A DNA stretch of 64,000 nt from Pseudopyrenochaeta lycopersici (Eukaryota > Ascomycota > Dothideomycetes > Pleosporales > Pseudopyrenochaetaceae): assembly GCA_003313425.1 (NCBI GenBank), contig NHZP01000034.1:372001-436000 (forward strand), written 5' to 3'. The notes under the pieces were generated by a model. It was not told the DNA's origin. It worked only from the letters and a program-made list of their open reading frames with translations, and did no database searches. Positions 18,902 to 30,317 of the stretch are shown one piece after another (the first letter of the stretch is position 1; each line of letters starts with the position of its first letter). The translations under genes and the position numbers were made by a program.

Positions 18902-19882
18902 ATTATCAATATGCTGACTGCGTCAGAAATCGATGCATGGAACATCACATTGGGTCATGTTAAGCGACCCACCAGGCTGGATCTGGACTTTTGCATGTCG
19001 AACCCTGCGGAAGGCTGAAGGCTTGGCGCCTCCAAAATGCAGCCTCAGGAAGGCTGTGGATTGATCCCTGCATATGGTTCCAATCAACTTGGCGAGTAGG
19101 GGCAGTTGCCTTGTTTTGAAGCAAATGGGTCGTCGATCGGTGGTTCAACCTTCGGCGAATCGAGAATGAACCTTGCCATACATATACAAATGCCTCTAGC
19201 TTTCAGCCTAGCAGCCCACTAACCACCAAAACCTCTAGCACGAGTCGCAACCTCGTCCTGAGTAAACCATGTCTAAAGAGTACGGGCTTGGTGAGCCTCT
19301 CTCGAACCCGCCGAACGCGAACGTCGAGTATGTATAGCCTTACCACGTACAGAGATGGGCACTTCCCTATATGCGGCTGACAGCCAAGTAGCATTGTCTT
19401 TGTACATGGCCAGGGTGGCAGTAGGAGAGGTACTTGAACCAGTAAAGAAACACCGGAAATCCCCAAGACCACGTTCTGGCCAGAGGAGCTCCTGCCCAAA
19501 GCTTGTCCCACCGCCCGTATTCTCTCATTCGGGTACAACTAAAGATTTGCGAGCTTCTTCCCCGTCCTCCGCTCGAAAACCCAATGGCGAAGGAAACCAC
19601 TATCGACATTGGGCGTCATGCAATAGGTGGTCGTAACTGGGAAGGATTTTCTCCAGATCCTTAACTTGCGGGTAAAGCCATCAAGCAACAGTGCATGGAA
19701 TCCAATCTGTCGGTGTGCAAGCATGCTCAAAGCATTTTATTGTCGTAACCCATTCTGCTGGAATTAATACGCTACCATGGGCGGGTAACACGAATGTTAC
19801 AACGATCCTTGCTGCTCATCTTCTTGGTCAGGAATCTGGTTATTCGATCGTTGACGTGCTCTGGGCGATGTCAACCCTTCCG
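18902..19882. other. No confident gene
   Basis: A possible small plus-strand gene fragment starts with an ATG near 19269 (MSKEYGLGEPLSNPPN) and, after a stop, an open frame runs 19355-19636 (GTSLYAADSQVALSLYMARV). I could not find splice sites that join them into something recognisable. Otherwise nothing seen. Confidence 0.35.
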
Positions 19883-20458
19883 CTAAACTTCCGTACTCAG
19901 TTCCAGCCAATCAGAGTGATTACGATATTCCGATTTCGGTGTACCTGCTAGCGTTGCACCCCTCGCTGCCATCGCAGCATAGCTGAGCGCGCCACCTGTC
20001 TGCGGTCCTGCGTTTTTGATTCGTCTTGCCATCTCTAGATTGGCCTTACCTACCTCTACCGCCTCCTTGGCGGCTGTCTTTGCATCCTCTCCAGCTTTCA
20101 TGTTCAGTTGTACGTTTGCCGCGATGGCGTGGACGGTGTCGGTGGTGTTCTTCATTTCGGTCTTGAGCTCGTGCTTGACAGCATCGAGCATTCGCGCAGT
20201 GTTGTCCGAGGTCGCCTTTGCTTCAGTTTGCAGGATGCTAAGCGCGTCGCACACCGTGTTGAGGTCAGGGGCGTGTTGCACTTTCAATATGAATGTCAGC
20301 GTGCCATGGATAATGACCTTGACGAGGTCTGCCGGCACGGGTTGGCTTTGCGTGCGGTCGATACAGGTCAGCGCGTCCTGAAGGTAGGTGCTGAGGCGGG
20401 TAGCGTGCTCGCGGAATGGTGTTGGCCATGCGGGCTGCTGAGGCCACGGTGTCGCCAT
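19883..20458 (-). pseudogene. 5' fragment of a Tad-like LINE (ORF1)
   Basis: ATG at 20458; the protein (VEVGKANLEMARRIKNAG, GGALSYAAMAARGA) is the N-terminal part of the ORF1/Gag-like protein of Tad-type non-LTR retrotransposons common in dothideomycetes. It diverges after GATLAGTPKSE (about 19915), and no zinc knuckles, endonuclease or reverse transcriptase follow. LINE copies usually lose the 5' end, so a 5'-only piece implies later deletion or recombination. GC-rich and not RIP-mutated. Confidence 0.7.
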
Positions 20459-20705
20459 GGCACGTCAGGCGCAGTGGGCTGCTGCGGCTGAGTGCTGGCT
20501 AGTCAATTGGCGTCAAGAGCGACCGTTTGAGCACGAAACTAGGACTGAATTCCAAGAATCAAGTTCTCGCTGTGTGTGGTGTTTCGGCAGGCCTCTGGGA
20601 ACAGCTGGCTCCTGTTTAGGGAGTGACGTGGGGCGGCGCGGATTAACGTCTGTGCCGCGTCGGCTGTTAGCTAAGCCAGCCAACCGGGCATAGCTGCGGA
20701 GAAAA

Positions 20706-20745
20706 CGCGGCTGAAACTGAGTAGGACAAAATCAATCAATCAATC
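20706..20745 (+). repeat. LINE-type 3' end with (AATC)n tail
   Basis: GCGGCTGAAACTGAGTAGGA followed by ATCAATCAATCAATC. A close relative lies at 32390-32453. The combination of a conserved end and a short AATC repeat is what target-primed reverse transcription of Tad-like LINEs leaves behind. Confidence 0.55.
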
Positions 20746-20838
20746 CTACGCACTTCGAGATGCAGTCCAACGCACGATGACCCCGATAGCTTCCTCGCCA
20801 TCAAGCTCTGAAACCCACTGTTGTCCCCTTCGTTGTTG
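20743..20838 (-). repeat. Dispersed ~95-bp repeat, copy 2
   Basis: Second copy of 868-963. Here the minus-strand reading is open further upstream (WVSELDGEEAI). Confidence 0.5.
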
Positions 20839-21145
20839 CGATGCGACTCCTTTACTATGTTCCCTAAATTAATGAGATTAACTACATGTTAAGGCAGGCC
20901 AAAGGCGATCATAGCGGGCGCGTGCGCGCGGCCACGGGGGCGCTGGGGGCTGAGCCCGTTCAGCGCCTTCCCGTGCACTGCCTCGATAGGCTGCCTTCAC
21001 AGCCCACCCCCAGCCATCATAATCCATCAACCGCTTCTGCTATCCCCCACAAGTCGTAGCCGCTGTCTTGGTCAGTCCAAAACAGGTCTTTACCCCGAAT
21101 CGTTTGTGTTCTCCGCTCTCACGTCCCGGAAGCGATGTAGTAGCC

Positions 21146-24100
21146 ATGCGACTTCTTCACTTCGATCATTCCAAGAGACTCGTCTCGACAGACTTTCGCG
21201 GGAAGACCATCCCGCCATATGCTATTCTCTCACACAGATGGGGAGATTCCGAGGTTCTCTTCGAAGATCTAGGAAGCGACACCTATAAAGAGAAGGATGG
21301 TTATCGAAAGATTGAGTTCTGCGCCGAACAAGCGGCCCAGGATCAGCTCCAGTACTTCTGGATCGACACATGTTGCATTGATAAATGGAACCTTCGTGAG
21401 CGCTCGAAAGCGATCAATTCGATGTTTCGTTGGTATAAAAATGCGACAAAATGCTACGTATTCCTATCGGACGTTTCAGTATCCACTGCGACTGAGATAC
21501 CCCAACGAAGTGACTGGGAGGCATCGTTTCGGGCAAGCAAATGGTTCACTCGAGGTTGGACACTTCAGGAACTCATTGCTCCTCTATCAGTCGAGTTCTT
21601 TTCCCGTGAGGGACGGCGGATAGGCGATAAAACATCTCTCAAGCAGCTGGTACATGAGATTACTGGCGTTCCGCTTACGGCATTGCGGAATTGTCCCTTA
21701 GACAAATTCACCATATCCGAGCGAATTAAATGGGCCGCATATCGCGAAACAACTGAAGAAGAAGACAATGTATACTGTCTTCTTGGAATTCTCGATATCT
21801 TTATGCCTACTGCCTATGGCGAGGGAAAGGAGAAAGCATCAAGAAGACTCCAGATTGAAGTGGAAGCAGCCAGTAGCGCACCATCCATCATTCCGTTTGC
21901 CCAGAACGATTGTTTCGTGGGTCGGGAGTTACAGCTCGCTGAATTGGAAGCAAAGCTCTTCGGAAACAAGCAAACTACAACACTGGCGATAGTAGGACCC
22001 GGAGGAACAGGCAAATCACAGCTAGCGCTTGAGCTTGCGTACAGAACAAGACAAATGAATAAGAGCTGCTCAGTCTTCTGGATTGATGCAAGCGACATAG
22101 ACAGTCTCTATCAATCGTACACAAGTATTGCCCAAAAGCTCAACGTTCGTGGTTGGGACGACGAGAAGGCAGATATTAAGCAGCTGGTGAAATTTCATCT
22201 AAGCAGGAAGGGTGCAGGGCAGTGTTTGCTAATTTTTGACAACACGGAGGACATAAGCCTAGGGTCTAGCGGGTTATCCAAGGCACGAGCTGCCGACTTG
22301 ATCGACTACCTACCACAGTCGGAACTATGTTCTATCATCTTTACAACAACCAACAGTGACACAGCCAAGAGGCTCGCATTGCACAATCTTGTAGAGGTAG
22401 GGGAAATGACACCAGACACGGCCCAAAGGATGTTAGAAAACTATTTGAATACTCCGGTTTCGAGAAGTGAGCAGCAGGAGGCGAAGCTTTTGCTACAAGA
22501 GCTATCATATCTTCCCCTAGCAATTGTCCAAGCAGCAGCCTATATTAACACCCGAAACATCACGCTGCAGAAGTACCGATCACAATTAGCCAGGCAAAAG
22601 GAAGAAGCTCTCCAGCGTAGCAGCGAATTGCCTGAGGACAGGCTACAGGAGTACGGTATAAAAAGTCCTGTAGCTACCACACTACTCATCTCCATGGATC
22701 AGATCCGCCGTAATGATTCGCTGGCAGCGGACTATCTATTCCTTGCGGCCTGCGTAGACCGAAAAGACATCCCGCTCGATCTTCTGGAAGCATCCTCGCC
22801 TCGTGAAAGGGAAGGCGCGATAGAAATTCTCAGCAGCTACGCGCTTGTTACCAGGCGGCCTGCCGAATCCGCACTCGATCTTCACCAACTAGTACATCGC
22901 GCTCTACGGGGGTGGCTCCAAAAGCAAGAGTGGTTAGGCCAGTGGGCCCAACATGCTATTATACAGCTACTCAGGGTGTTCCCAGGCCATGATCATGGTA
23001 GTAGAAGCAAGTGGAGAAGATTACTTCCACATGCAAAATACGCTCTGTCACATAGTCTCGCTGAACAAGAGGGCGGGGATAGGTTAATCCTGGTATGGAA
23101 ATGTGCCATGACTCTAGAAAGAGAGGGACGGTACAACGAGTCTGAAGAGTTATTTGTGCAAGTGATCGAGACGATCAAGAGGATGCTTGGGGACGAGCAT
23201 CCAGACACGCTGACCAGCATGGCCAACCTGGCGTCGACGTACTGGAATCAGGGGCGGTGGAAGGAAGCCGAAGAGCTGGAGGTGCAAGTGATGGAGACGA
23301 GAAAGAGGGTGCTTGGGGATGAGCATCCAGACACGCTGACCAGCATGGCCAACCTGGCGTCGACGTACAGCAATCAGGGGCGGTGGAAGGAAGCCGAAGA
23401 GCTGGAGGTGCAAGTGATGGAGATGAGAAAGAGGGTGCTTGGGGATGAGCATCCAGACACGCTGACCAGCATGGGCAACCTGGCGTCGACGTACAGGAAT
23501 CAGGGGCGGTGGAAGGAAGCCGAAGAGCTGGAGGTGCAAGTGATGGAGATGAGAAAGAGGGTGCTTGGGGACGAGCATCCAGACACGCTTCTCAGCGTGG
23601 GCAACCTGGCGTCGACGTACAGGAATCAGGGGCGGTGGAAGGAAGCCGAAGAGCTGGAGGTGCAAGTGATGGAGACGTTCAAGAGGGTGCTTGGGGAGGA
23701 GCATCCAGACACGCTTCTCAGCATGGCCAACCTGGCGTCGACGTACTGGAATCAGGGGCGGTGGAAGGAAGCCGAAGAGCTGGAGGTGCAAGTGATGGAG
23801 ACGTTCAAGAGGGTGCTTGGGGAGGAGCATCCAGACACGCTTCTCAGCATGGCCAACCTGGCGTCGACGTACAGGAATCAGGGGCGGTGGAAGGAAGCCG
23901 AAGAACTGGAGGTGCAAGTGATGGAGGCGTTCAAGAGGGTGCTTGGGGACGAGCATCCAGACACGCTTCTCAGCATGGCCAACCTGGCGTCGACGTACAG
24001 GAATCAGGGGCGGTGGAAGGAAGCCGAAGAGCTGGAGGTGCAAGTGATGGAGACGAGAAAGAGGGTGCTTGGGGACGAGCATCCTTCCACGCTGACCAGC

Positions 24101-24415
24101 ATGGCCAACCTGGCGTCGACGTACAGGAATCAGGGGCGGTGGAAGGAAGCCGAAGAGCTGGAGGTGCAAGTGATGGAGACGAGAAAGAGGGTGCTTGGGG
24201 ACGAGCATCCTTCCACGCTGACCAGCATGAACAATCTCGCATTCACGTTGAGGGGTCAGGGCTCTCTAATCAGAGCAACTTCCATAATGGAGGACTGCTG
24301 CAAGCTGCGGACAGCAGTTCTAGGTCCTCAACATCCCTATACTGTTTCATCTCGCGAAAGCCTCACAACATGGCGACTAGAGGCCATAGAGCTTAGCAAG
24401 CAGAATGATTTCTAG
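21146..24415 (+). CDS. HET-NB-ARC-TPR receptor (fungal NLR)
   Basis: 1,089 residues, single exon; the ATG at 21146 opens MRLLHFDHSKRL, the usual start of this class. HET domain about 1-180 (PPYAILSHRWGD, YFWIDTCCIDKWN, WFTRGWTLQELIAP). NB-ARC from about 255: P-loop GPGGTGKSQLAL near residue 283, Walker B-like CLLIFDNTED near 360, IIFTTTNSDTAKRL, and a GLPLA-type LSYLPLAIVQAAAYI. From residue ~680 come TPRs: eight 42-residue units almost identical at the DNA level (126 bp), flanked by degenerate ones. In these receptors the repeats are thought to sense a ligand, NB-ARC to oligomerise and HET to trigger cell death. The frame is intact with no RIP signs although the array is highly repetitive. 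Likely functional; ligand unknown. Confidence 0.93.
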   Translation: MRLLHFDHSKRLVSTDFRGKTIPPYAILSHRWGDSEVLFEDLGSDTYKEKDGYRKIEFCAEQAAQDQLQYFWIDTCCIDKWNLRERSKAINSMFRWYKNATKCYVFLSDVSVSTATEIPQRSDWEASFRASKWFTRGWTLQELIAPLSVEFFSREGRRIGDKTSLKQLVHEITGVPLTALRNCPLDKFTISERIKWAAYRETTEEEDNVYCLLGILDIFMPTAYGEGKEKASRRLQIEVEAASSAPSIIPFAQNDCFVGRELQLAELEAKLFGNKQTTTLAIVGPGGTGKSQLALELAYRTRQMNKSCSVFWIDASDIDSLYQSYTSIAQKLNVRGWDDEKADIKQLVKFHLSRKGAGQCLLIFDNTEDISLGSSGLSKARAADLIDYLPQSELCSIIFTTTNSDTAKRLALHNLVEVGEMTPDTAQRMLENYLNTPVSRSEQQEAKLLLQELSYLPLAIVQAAAYINTRNITLQKYRSQLARQKEEALQRSSELPEDRLQEYGIKSPVATTLLISMDQIRRNDSLAADYLFLAACVDRKDIPLDLLEASSPREREGAIEILSSYALVTRRPAESALDLHQLVHRALRGWLQKQEWLGQWAQHAIIQLLRVFPGHDHGSRSKWRRLLPHAKYALSHSLAEQEGGDRLILVWKCAMTLEREGRYNESEELFVQVIETIKRMLGDEHPDTLTSMANLASTYWNQGRWKEAEELEVQVMETRKRVLGDEHPDTLTSMANLASTYSNQGRWKEAEELEVQVMEMRKRVLGDEHPDTLTSMGNLASTYRNQGRWKEAEELEVQVMEMRKRVLGDEHPDTLLSVGNLASTYRNQGRWKEAEELEVQVMETFKRVLGEEHPDTLLSMANLASTYWNQGRWKEAEELEVQVMETFKRVLGEEHPDTLLSMANLASTYRNQGRWKEAEELEVQVMEAFKRVLGDEHPDTLLSMANLASTYRNQGRWKEAEELEVQVMETRKRVLGDEHPSTLTSMANLASTYRNQGRWKEAEELEVQVMETRKRVLGDEHPSTLTSMNNLAFTLRGQGSLIRATSIMEDCCKLRTAVLGPQHPYTVSSRESLTTWRLEAIELSKQNDF
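23192..24199 (+). repeat. 126-bp TPR-coding tandem array, eight near-identical units
   Basis: Each unit encodes DEHP.TL.SM.NLASTY.NQ followed by GRWKEAEELEVQVME...KRVLG. Differences concentrate at a few positions: D or S before TL, T or L before S, W/S/R after STY, and T/M/A plus R/F after VME. Near-identical units with variation confined to few codons are the mark of repeat arrays homogenised and re-diversified by recombination. Confidence 0.95.
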
Positions 24416-25597
24416 CAAGGAAGGTTAGCAAGTAGACCTCCTTTAAAGCGGCAGGCCAGACGTGATACAAACAGCATAGCCAAGACACAGCAGTTCGCTG
24501 ACCAAACATCGTGAGGTGTAGCCTACGTGAGAATAGTACTTTGAGATCGAGATTGATGATGCGCGAAGGATTTCGCATTCTCCGGATTGATCGTTTGTTG
24601 AAGCTGGTCGATCTGTAATTTGACCGCGAATGCATGACTTTGAATTGGAACAGATGGCTACAAGTTTTGGTGGGCATCTGAACTGACAAAGTGATGCCTC
24701 GAAAGGTAGAGATGGACGTCGCGAGTCCTTCCTCGAACATGAAATTCTGCAGGGCATGTATAGCTTTGACGCCCGTGATATAGTTGAGAAAAGCGTGGTT
24801 CCTGATTCATGAAGGTGGCGTAGGGTCCTGGCGTGCCGTGGATATGGCGAGCCCTCCGCATCTTGTGATTCGAGAGGATAAGGCGCCCGGTTTGCGACCC
24901 AAGATACTCTGCCGACCGAAAGGGAGGGGACGTCCCGCAGGATAGTTGTCGTGCCGAAATTATATAATAGAACACCTAGCAACACCCGCGAGCTTGAAGC
25001 TCAGTCAACTCTTATACCTGATCGTAGAAGCTCGTTACCTGCCTCAATCGCCTACACACCTAATCTCACTTCCCTTTATTTTATTTCCTTGTTAAGCATG
25101 GTGTTAGAAAGTGGATGGGCAGGACTCACAGTTCGCTTCTGAAGACGTTGCCTAGGTTGCTCGTTAAAGAAATCTCGCTTCCCGTGCGGGATACGAAATT
25201 CTGCTATTGAATATCACGGTGTTAAGACGTGACGTGTAAGGCGACACCACGGCTGACAGTGAGGGCGTCTAGGAGATAAGAGCAAGGGTAACGAAATATA
25301 AATCACCTCGGAGATCAAGGCGGGACTTGTACGGAATCAGAACGAAACCAAACATTCGGAAAATCGGGACCAAGAAAGCGAGTGGAATAATCGCTTGCAC
25401 AATATGGTCTTAGAGCTGGCGCTGAGCAATGACCAAGTAAGTGTTGGGTTTCTAAGCGTGTAGCTTCTACTCTGCTGCTGCAAAGCCTCGAACTTTGCTA
25501 ACTCACTTGGCCTTGTGTAGAACAACTGCAAGAATCACGACTGAATCTCGACCTACGCATTCCCCTGACCTCACCTCTTGAAAGATTGTCGAATAAG
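24416..25597. other. No gene seen
   Basis: Only overlapping short frames without recognisable motifs (for example 24443-24985 minus). Confidence 0.5.
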
Positions 25598-26946
25598 CTA
25601 TGTTCCTCGAGCTCTCTCGAACCCAGTTTCACCTGAAAACTTTTGACTAATTGTAGAATCTGGGTCCAGCCGGGGTTTGAGCGTCCTTCCACTGCCATAT
25701 TGCGGCTGCCAGTCTGTGCCCTCATTTGCATCATTGAGTTCGGACAGCTTGTCATCTTGTGAAGACGTATTGTCCTTCCCTGGCTTTCGAAGAGTCATCT
25801 TCAAGAAGTCGCCGGATATCTTTTGAATGGACTGATCACTGAGGTGACCTCCGAGTTGCTTGATCTGGACCCCATATCCACGATTCTTACCATGGATAGT
25901 CTTCTGGCTACTCGATACTAGAAATTGCACGGTTTCGTCGCCTGTAGCGTGGTTGTCGATAACGCTTACGTTCTCTTTTAAGTGCTGATCTGCCTTGAAG
26001 CAGATATCCCTGCACTGGCGAGCGGTCGTCCATTCTTCTTGCAGTTTTGCAAGAAATGCAGTGTCATCCTGTGTCGTTGCTCTGTTCGACTTGGCTAATA
26101 TCCGGTCCAAGACATCTTGCATGTGCTTCTCCAACCTCGCAGTTGTTTGTTCCATGCTACCTCTGCATTCCTGCATGTCGTCGCTCGTAATCTTCTCAGG
26201 TAAGACGCCCCAGCCACGGGGGTTCCCAACTGACATCGGCTGGAGTTGATCAACAAGCTGGGACAGCTCAGCGCAGATTAGGAGGCATTTTTGCGTGCTT
26301 GAACGCTCCTCCTTGATGCGCTGTAATTCATTCATCTCCGAGTCTGTCGCAGCACGTGCGATTATCGTCTCAAGCTTTTCGTCGATGGTTTCAAGTCGCG
26401 CCTCGAGGTCATTGGTCGCAGTTTGGATAAGATTTTTATACTCTTCTAGACTTTCCAGGGTGACGGAGGATTTGCGGCTGAATGAGGAGATACGTTAGAT
26501 CTGATAAGACGTTCAGAGTGAAAGACTTACAGATGGACGTCAGTGAGAGCGATAGTGATCGTTGATTTGTATGCTGCGAGTGAATGTCTGAAATCGTCGA
26601 TGTTATCCCCTATATACTTCAACTTAGCCCAATCTCGGAAGCTTGTTCGTTCACTTCCAGACTGCGAGCAGCAATTTTGAAGTTCTTGTAAGAACTCCTG
26701 GCAGGCGTTGCCGCATCGCCGTAAAGGTAACTCAAGTGCAGAGAGATTTATGTCTGAATTTGATCGCATTGTGTCCGTCAGCGATTCCAAAACCGCAACG
26801 AGTGCCTCAAGCTCTGCTATGAGATCGCGTACGCGTTTGGGATGAGTTTTGAAGCTCTGGATTGTCGTGTAAAGTGTGAGACAAGATTTATGAGCGAAAA
26901 CGACTAATGTCAGTAGCCCTGACGCAAGGCTTATGGGCTCGGCCAT
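25598..26946 (-). CDS. PigL_N-type fungal N-terminal domain protein
   Basis: Two exons: 26946-26531 and 26477-25598, with a 53-bp intron (GTAAGT donor, TTCAG acceptor) that restores a continuous LRKSSVTLESLEE segment. The start MAEPISLASGLL, then KTHPKRVRDLIAELEAL, RRCGNACQEFLQEL and SFRDWAKLKYIGDNIDDFR, match the PF17111 type domain (azaphilone pigment cluster protein L N-terminal), a helical domain found alone or at the N-terminus of fungal STAND and cell-death-associated proteins. The C-terminal half is coiled-coil-like (MNELQRIKEE, ECRGSMEQTTARLEKHMQD) and ends in a polar tail. About 431 residues. Its role is unknown; its neighbours suggest the same signalling world as the HET/NLR genes. 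Confidence 0.8.
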
Positions 26947-28661
26947 TGTGATTTTAACTTGTATGCTTGCAGAATGTAGATCGGACGGCTGCCGTGGGAC
27001 CATGTCTGTTAAGTACGTTTATGGTTAGATGCATCACGTAATCATGCGCTTAAACTACGCCAATGATTGGTGTGTCCGCTTTCTGGCGCCCCGATCTCGA
27101 TGCATCCTTCGACGACTCAATTTTTGGAAAACACCACTGCATCAGAGCACACCTGCCGGTGACTGCAGCGATGTCTACGGGTCATCACGCGCCCCTCCGC
27201 GTCGAGTTGATACCTGCAGAGCCACAGCTACAGTTGCGGCCATGGTAGGGACGGAACGACAAAATCTGCGAGCACGCTACAAAACATGACACGTCCATCG
27301 AAGGCAGCGACAGCCATCTAGCCGCGATACAGCAACACGAGATGCGACGACGGAGCCCAGACACCCTCTAGCACAACAGTCACATCACTAAACACAGTCA
27401 CCGATGGGCTTCCTAGCCAGCCCATCACCAATCGACAATGTTTGTGACGTCCCACATCGACGGGCTTTCGAAAGTCAAGGGGTAGTTTACAGCCGACGTC
27501 ACCACATATGTATGGTCCTTTGAGGGACGGCTGACGGTGGCCATATGGTATAACGAGGCCTTTTACGAGGCAGAAGTTGTAACTGGAAGAGAGGAGTGAA
27601 GTGGGGCGAGGCAGCTGCTGAGAAGGACTTCGTCGCGTGAACACGAGGCTGCGACGCGTTTGGGTGATGGGGTCATAAATTGTGGCTGTGTTTGAGCGTC
27701 GTGATTGGGTGTATGTAGAGATACCGAGTCGTCCTCCTATCACGCTCGCAGACGGTGCGGGCGCCTCAGCGCTAAGCCTCGCTCAAGTACGACTCTCCAA
27801 GTCCGTCCCCCCTTTTGGGTTTTCCAAAATCGAAGGCTGATGCCTGATCTCAGACGTAGTCCCTCTTCTCATTCCTTGTACTTTTATACAAGAGCATAAG
27901 ATAGACTAAAATTGCCCTGAATCATTATCCGAACCCAAACAAAGCTACTGTCGCTTAGTTTTTAGTCAAGCTGTTATGGTGTTCAGCGGGGCGTTGAATG
28001 AATCCGGTCGTTGAGTGCACTGACACGGTACGCGAACAAACTTTGGTCCTGGTACAGTATGTGAAGATACAGTGGAAGAGCTAAATAATATCTTGTTTAA
28101 CGTTGCGTATTCTGCATATGTAAAAGGTCGGAAGGACGGCATTGAAATGCTGAAAGAGATGAAATTACCCTTTCCCCGCAAAACGGATCGGCTCGAGCGC
28201 CGGAGGCCGAATGGACAATGCAGGTGGAGATGTGGCGGACAAAAATTCATGGGGTTAGGTTTGCATATCTATACAGTTTGTGCGCTTCAGCCCTTTGCAT
28301 ATACTTTGTCAGCTCCGAATAACTAGCGACCCCAAAAGATCGTAGCTGAGGCCCAGTCGAGTCCTCCGGGACCGGAGATGTACTGATAATTTAAGCCGCC
28401 AGCGCCAAAGCTCGCAGGATGCAGCTCAACTCATTACGCTAACCGAATCAACAACCCCTTAGAGTGGAGGCGCAGCAGCTTTCGGGACGATAAATGTCTA
28501 CCACAGCCCAGCTGAACCCCAATGGAGCGCATTAGAAGGCTTGTATAAACGACTGAAGTTCGTTTAGGATATCTTGTCGCATCAGCTTCTTGTCGATGTC
28601 TTAGTATTACATATAGTTATTACTTCGTGTCATAAATAACACGGCTTCTTACCACGTGAGA
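26947..28661. other. No confident gene
   Basis: Open frames at 27318-27743 (minus, no ATG start) and 28072-28326 (plus, starting near ATG-less codons; EELNNILFNVAYSAYVKGRK) may be gene remnants, but no family is recognised. Confidence 0.4.
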
Positions 28662-29871
28662 ATGAGTACAAACAGACCAACACTTGTTGTGCAACCCCAA
28701 TCGCGTCGCGTTCCAGGCGATTCGGGGTTGAGACCTCCCTCGCAGACGGCACAAAGATACACTCCTCCTGGCAGTCGTGCAAATTCACCACCGCGGCCTC
28801 AACTTACACCTCTCGACCCGAGCAATACCACAACTGTAACCAGTCCGGCACAAGTCGCGCAAACCCCACCACTATCTCGACAGGGTCTTGCGCCCACGCG
28901 CCAAACCTCCACCAATACCTTTGGCCTCTCCCAAGAAAGTCTTCATGGCCTCCGCGCTCTTTGGAAAGACCTCTGTATGGCGACAAACATCCTTGCCATT
29001 GTAGGCTTGGTGATTGGGTTTACTTTCGGCGTGGCGGCGACGAAACAAACAAATGTCCAGAACACACAAAGTGGAAAGAGCTACGAGCTTGATTTGTGGA
29101 ACACTTGTGCCGATCACGAATCTATTCAGAATACGACAACGTGCAAACAGGTTCTGAGCCAGAGTGTCGACAGGTTTCAGAAGAGGGGTTTGAAAGGCCT
29201 TGATCCGGATATCGCTTCGAGGATAGAGGAGGTCATCATCAAACGGAATGCCTTAGATGGTAAGATCATCATAATGAACGTTCCAGGAAAGTGACTAATT
29301 CTCATCAGAAGCCCCAATGGATGGCGAATATGATGCCCCGATCGAGCGTTGGCTCTCCAAGTTCGCCTTGACGGACACCGAGCGGCAATTGATCTTTGGC
29401 TACCACGACGATAGCACACTTCAACTGCCAGAAGTCCGCGTGCTAGTGTTTCCTCTTGCAGAGATGCTCTACATACCGATAAAATGGATCTTCTCTCTCA
29501 TAGAAGCACTGCTGCTGTCAGTGACCTACTCCATCCGCGCTGGCTTCCGCTGGATGGGAGTCATCTTCTGGTTCTGCTTTCAGGCGATTTTGTATAGCAT
29601 GGTCGAAAATATGGTGGCAGGAGTATTCAGCGTACTCGATACTGTTATTCTTGAAATAATGCCGAGATGGATACCGCCGGTTATCGTGTCCGGTATGGGT
29701 ACCGCTGTTGCTGTTTCGGCACTCAAGAGTTACTGGTACAATATGAGCTTCTTCTGGTGCATGACGTGGATTCTAAAAGTAAGGGTTGGGTTATTTGTGG
29801 TTGGCATTACGATTATGTTTTGCTTCCGCTTGTATGGTGAGTGGAGGGATAGAGCTAAGAGACAACATTGA
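28662..29871 (+). CDS. Multi-pass membrane protein, unknown function
   Basis: Exons 28662-29259 and 29309-29871 with a 49-bp intron (GTAAGA donor, CTAAT branch-like site, ATCAG acceptor), about 386 residues. A Pro/Ser/Thr-rich N-terminal tail (~100 residues) is followed by a membrane segment (ILAIVGLVIGFTFGVAA), a Cys-containing loop (CADHES, TTTCKQVLSQS), an amphipathic region (LSKFALTDTERQLIFGYHDD), and several more membrane segments, ending in a basic RLYGEWRDRAKRQH tail. I do not recognise the family, though tail-loop-helix proteins of this kind recur near fungal HET loci. The upstream GTG at 28656 was rejected in favour of the ATG. Confidence 0.75.
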
Positions 29872-30133
29872 ATTTCTTACGTAACGTGAGCGGCAAGTGA
29901 AACGCCCAGGTAAGCGAAACGCACCTAACGGGGAAGCCGAAGCTCTAGAACCGAACAGCTCTACAGCAGAATTGACATCCACCGCTTTCCTGTGTAGCGA
30001 CATTGCGGGAACACAAACGGGGCTAATTAGCTGGGCGGACACAATCCCTAATACAAACGTTAAAGTTGTGCAAGATGCGACTAATTAGAGCGGGTCTGTT
30101 ATTTATACGGCTTTCTCACCAGCCGATAGATAA
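29872..30133. other. Short intergenic stretch
   Basis: A 63-codon open frame (29897-30088) without an ATG start; no gene supported. Confidence 0.4.
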
Positions 30134-30317
30134 TGTCGCACTTGATGTGCTGATGATGATGCATCAGGAAGAATTCATGATGAGCAGAAAAGTTGTATTG
30201 TGTGTGTATTGTGCCTTGGTGTGGTGAACCTGACCCCGCACGTCTGAGATTGTATGGCAAGATTACTAATGCAGTTTCTTCCTCAGGCTCCCTGAGATGA
30301 CACCCTGGCCTGCGACA
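30134..30317 (+). repeat. Solo Copia-type LTR with target-site duplication
   Basis: 184 bp from TGTCGCACTT to CTGCGACA-type end (CCTGGCCTGCGACA), flanked by GATAA on both sides (30129-30133 and 30318-30322). A solo LTR is left by recombination between the two LTRs of a full element. The tips resemble the 138-bp LTR of 16956-18896, so the families are related. Confidence 0.9.

Noticed and set aside
19269..19636. Possible small plus-strand gene with GTSLYAADSQVALS, considered as an ADP-ribosyltransferase fragment
   Set aside because: The resemblance is a single short motif and no in-frame splice joins its pieces.
23150..24208. 352-codon open frame on the minus strand (repeats of LPKHPL and LHHLHLQLFGFL)
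   Set aside because: It is the antisense shadow of the 126-bp TPR array; repeats without stops in one frame easily stay open in others. No start or domain of its own.
24443..24985. 180-codon minus-strand open frame downstream of the NLR
   Set aside because: No ATG-led conserved block, no domain, overlapping frames equally long.
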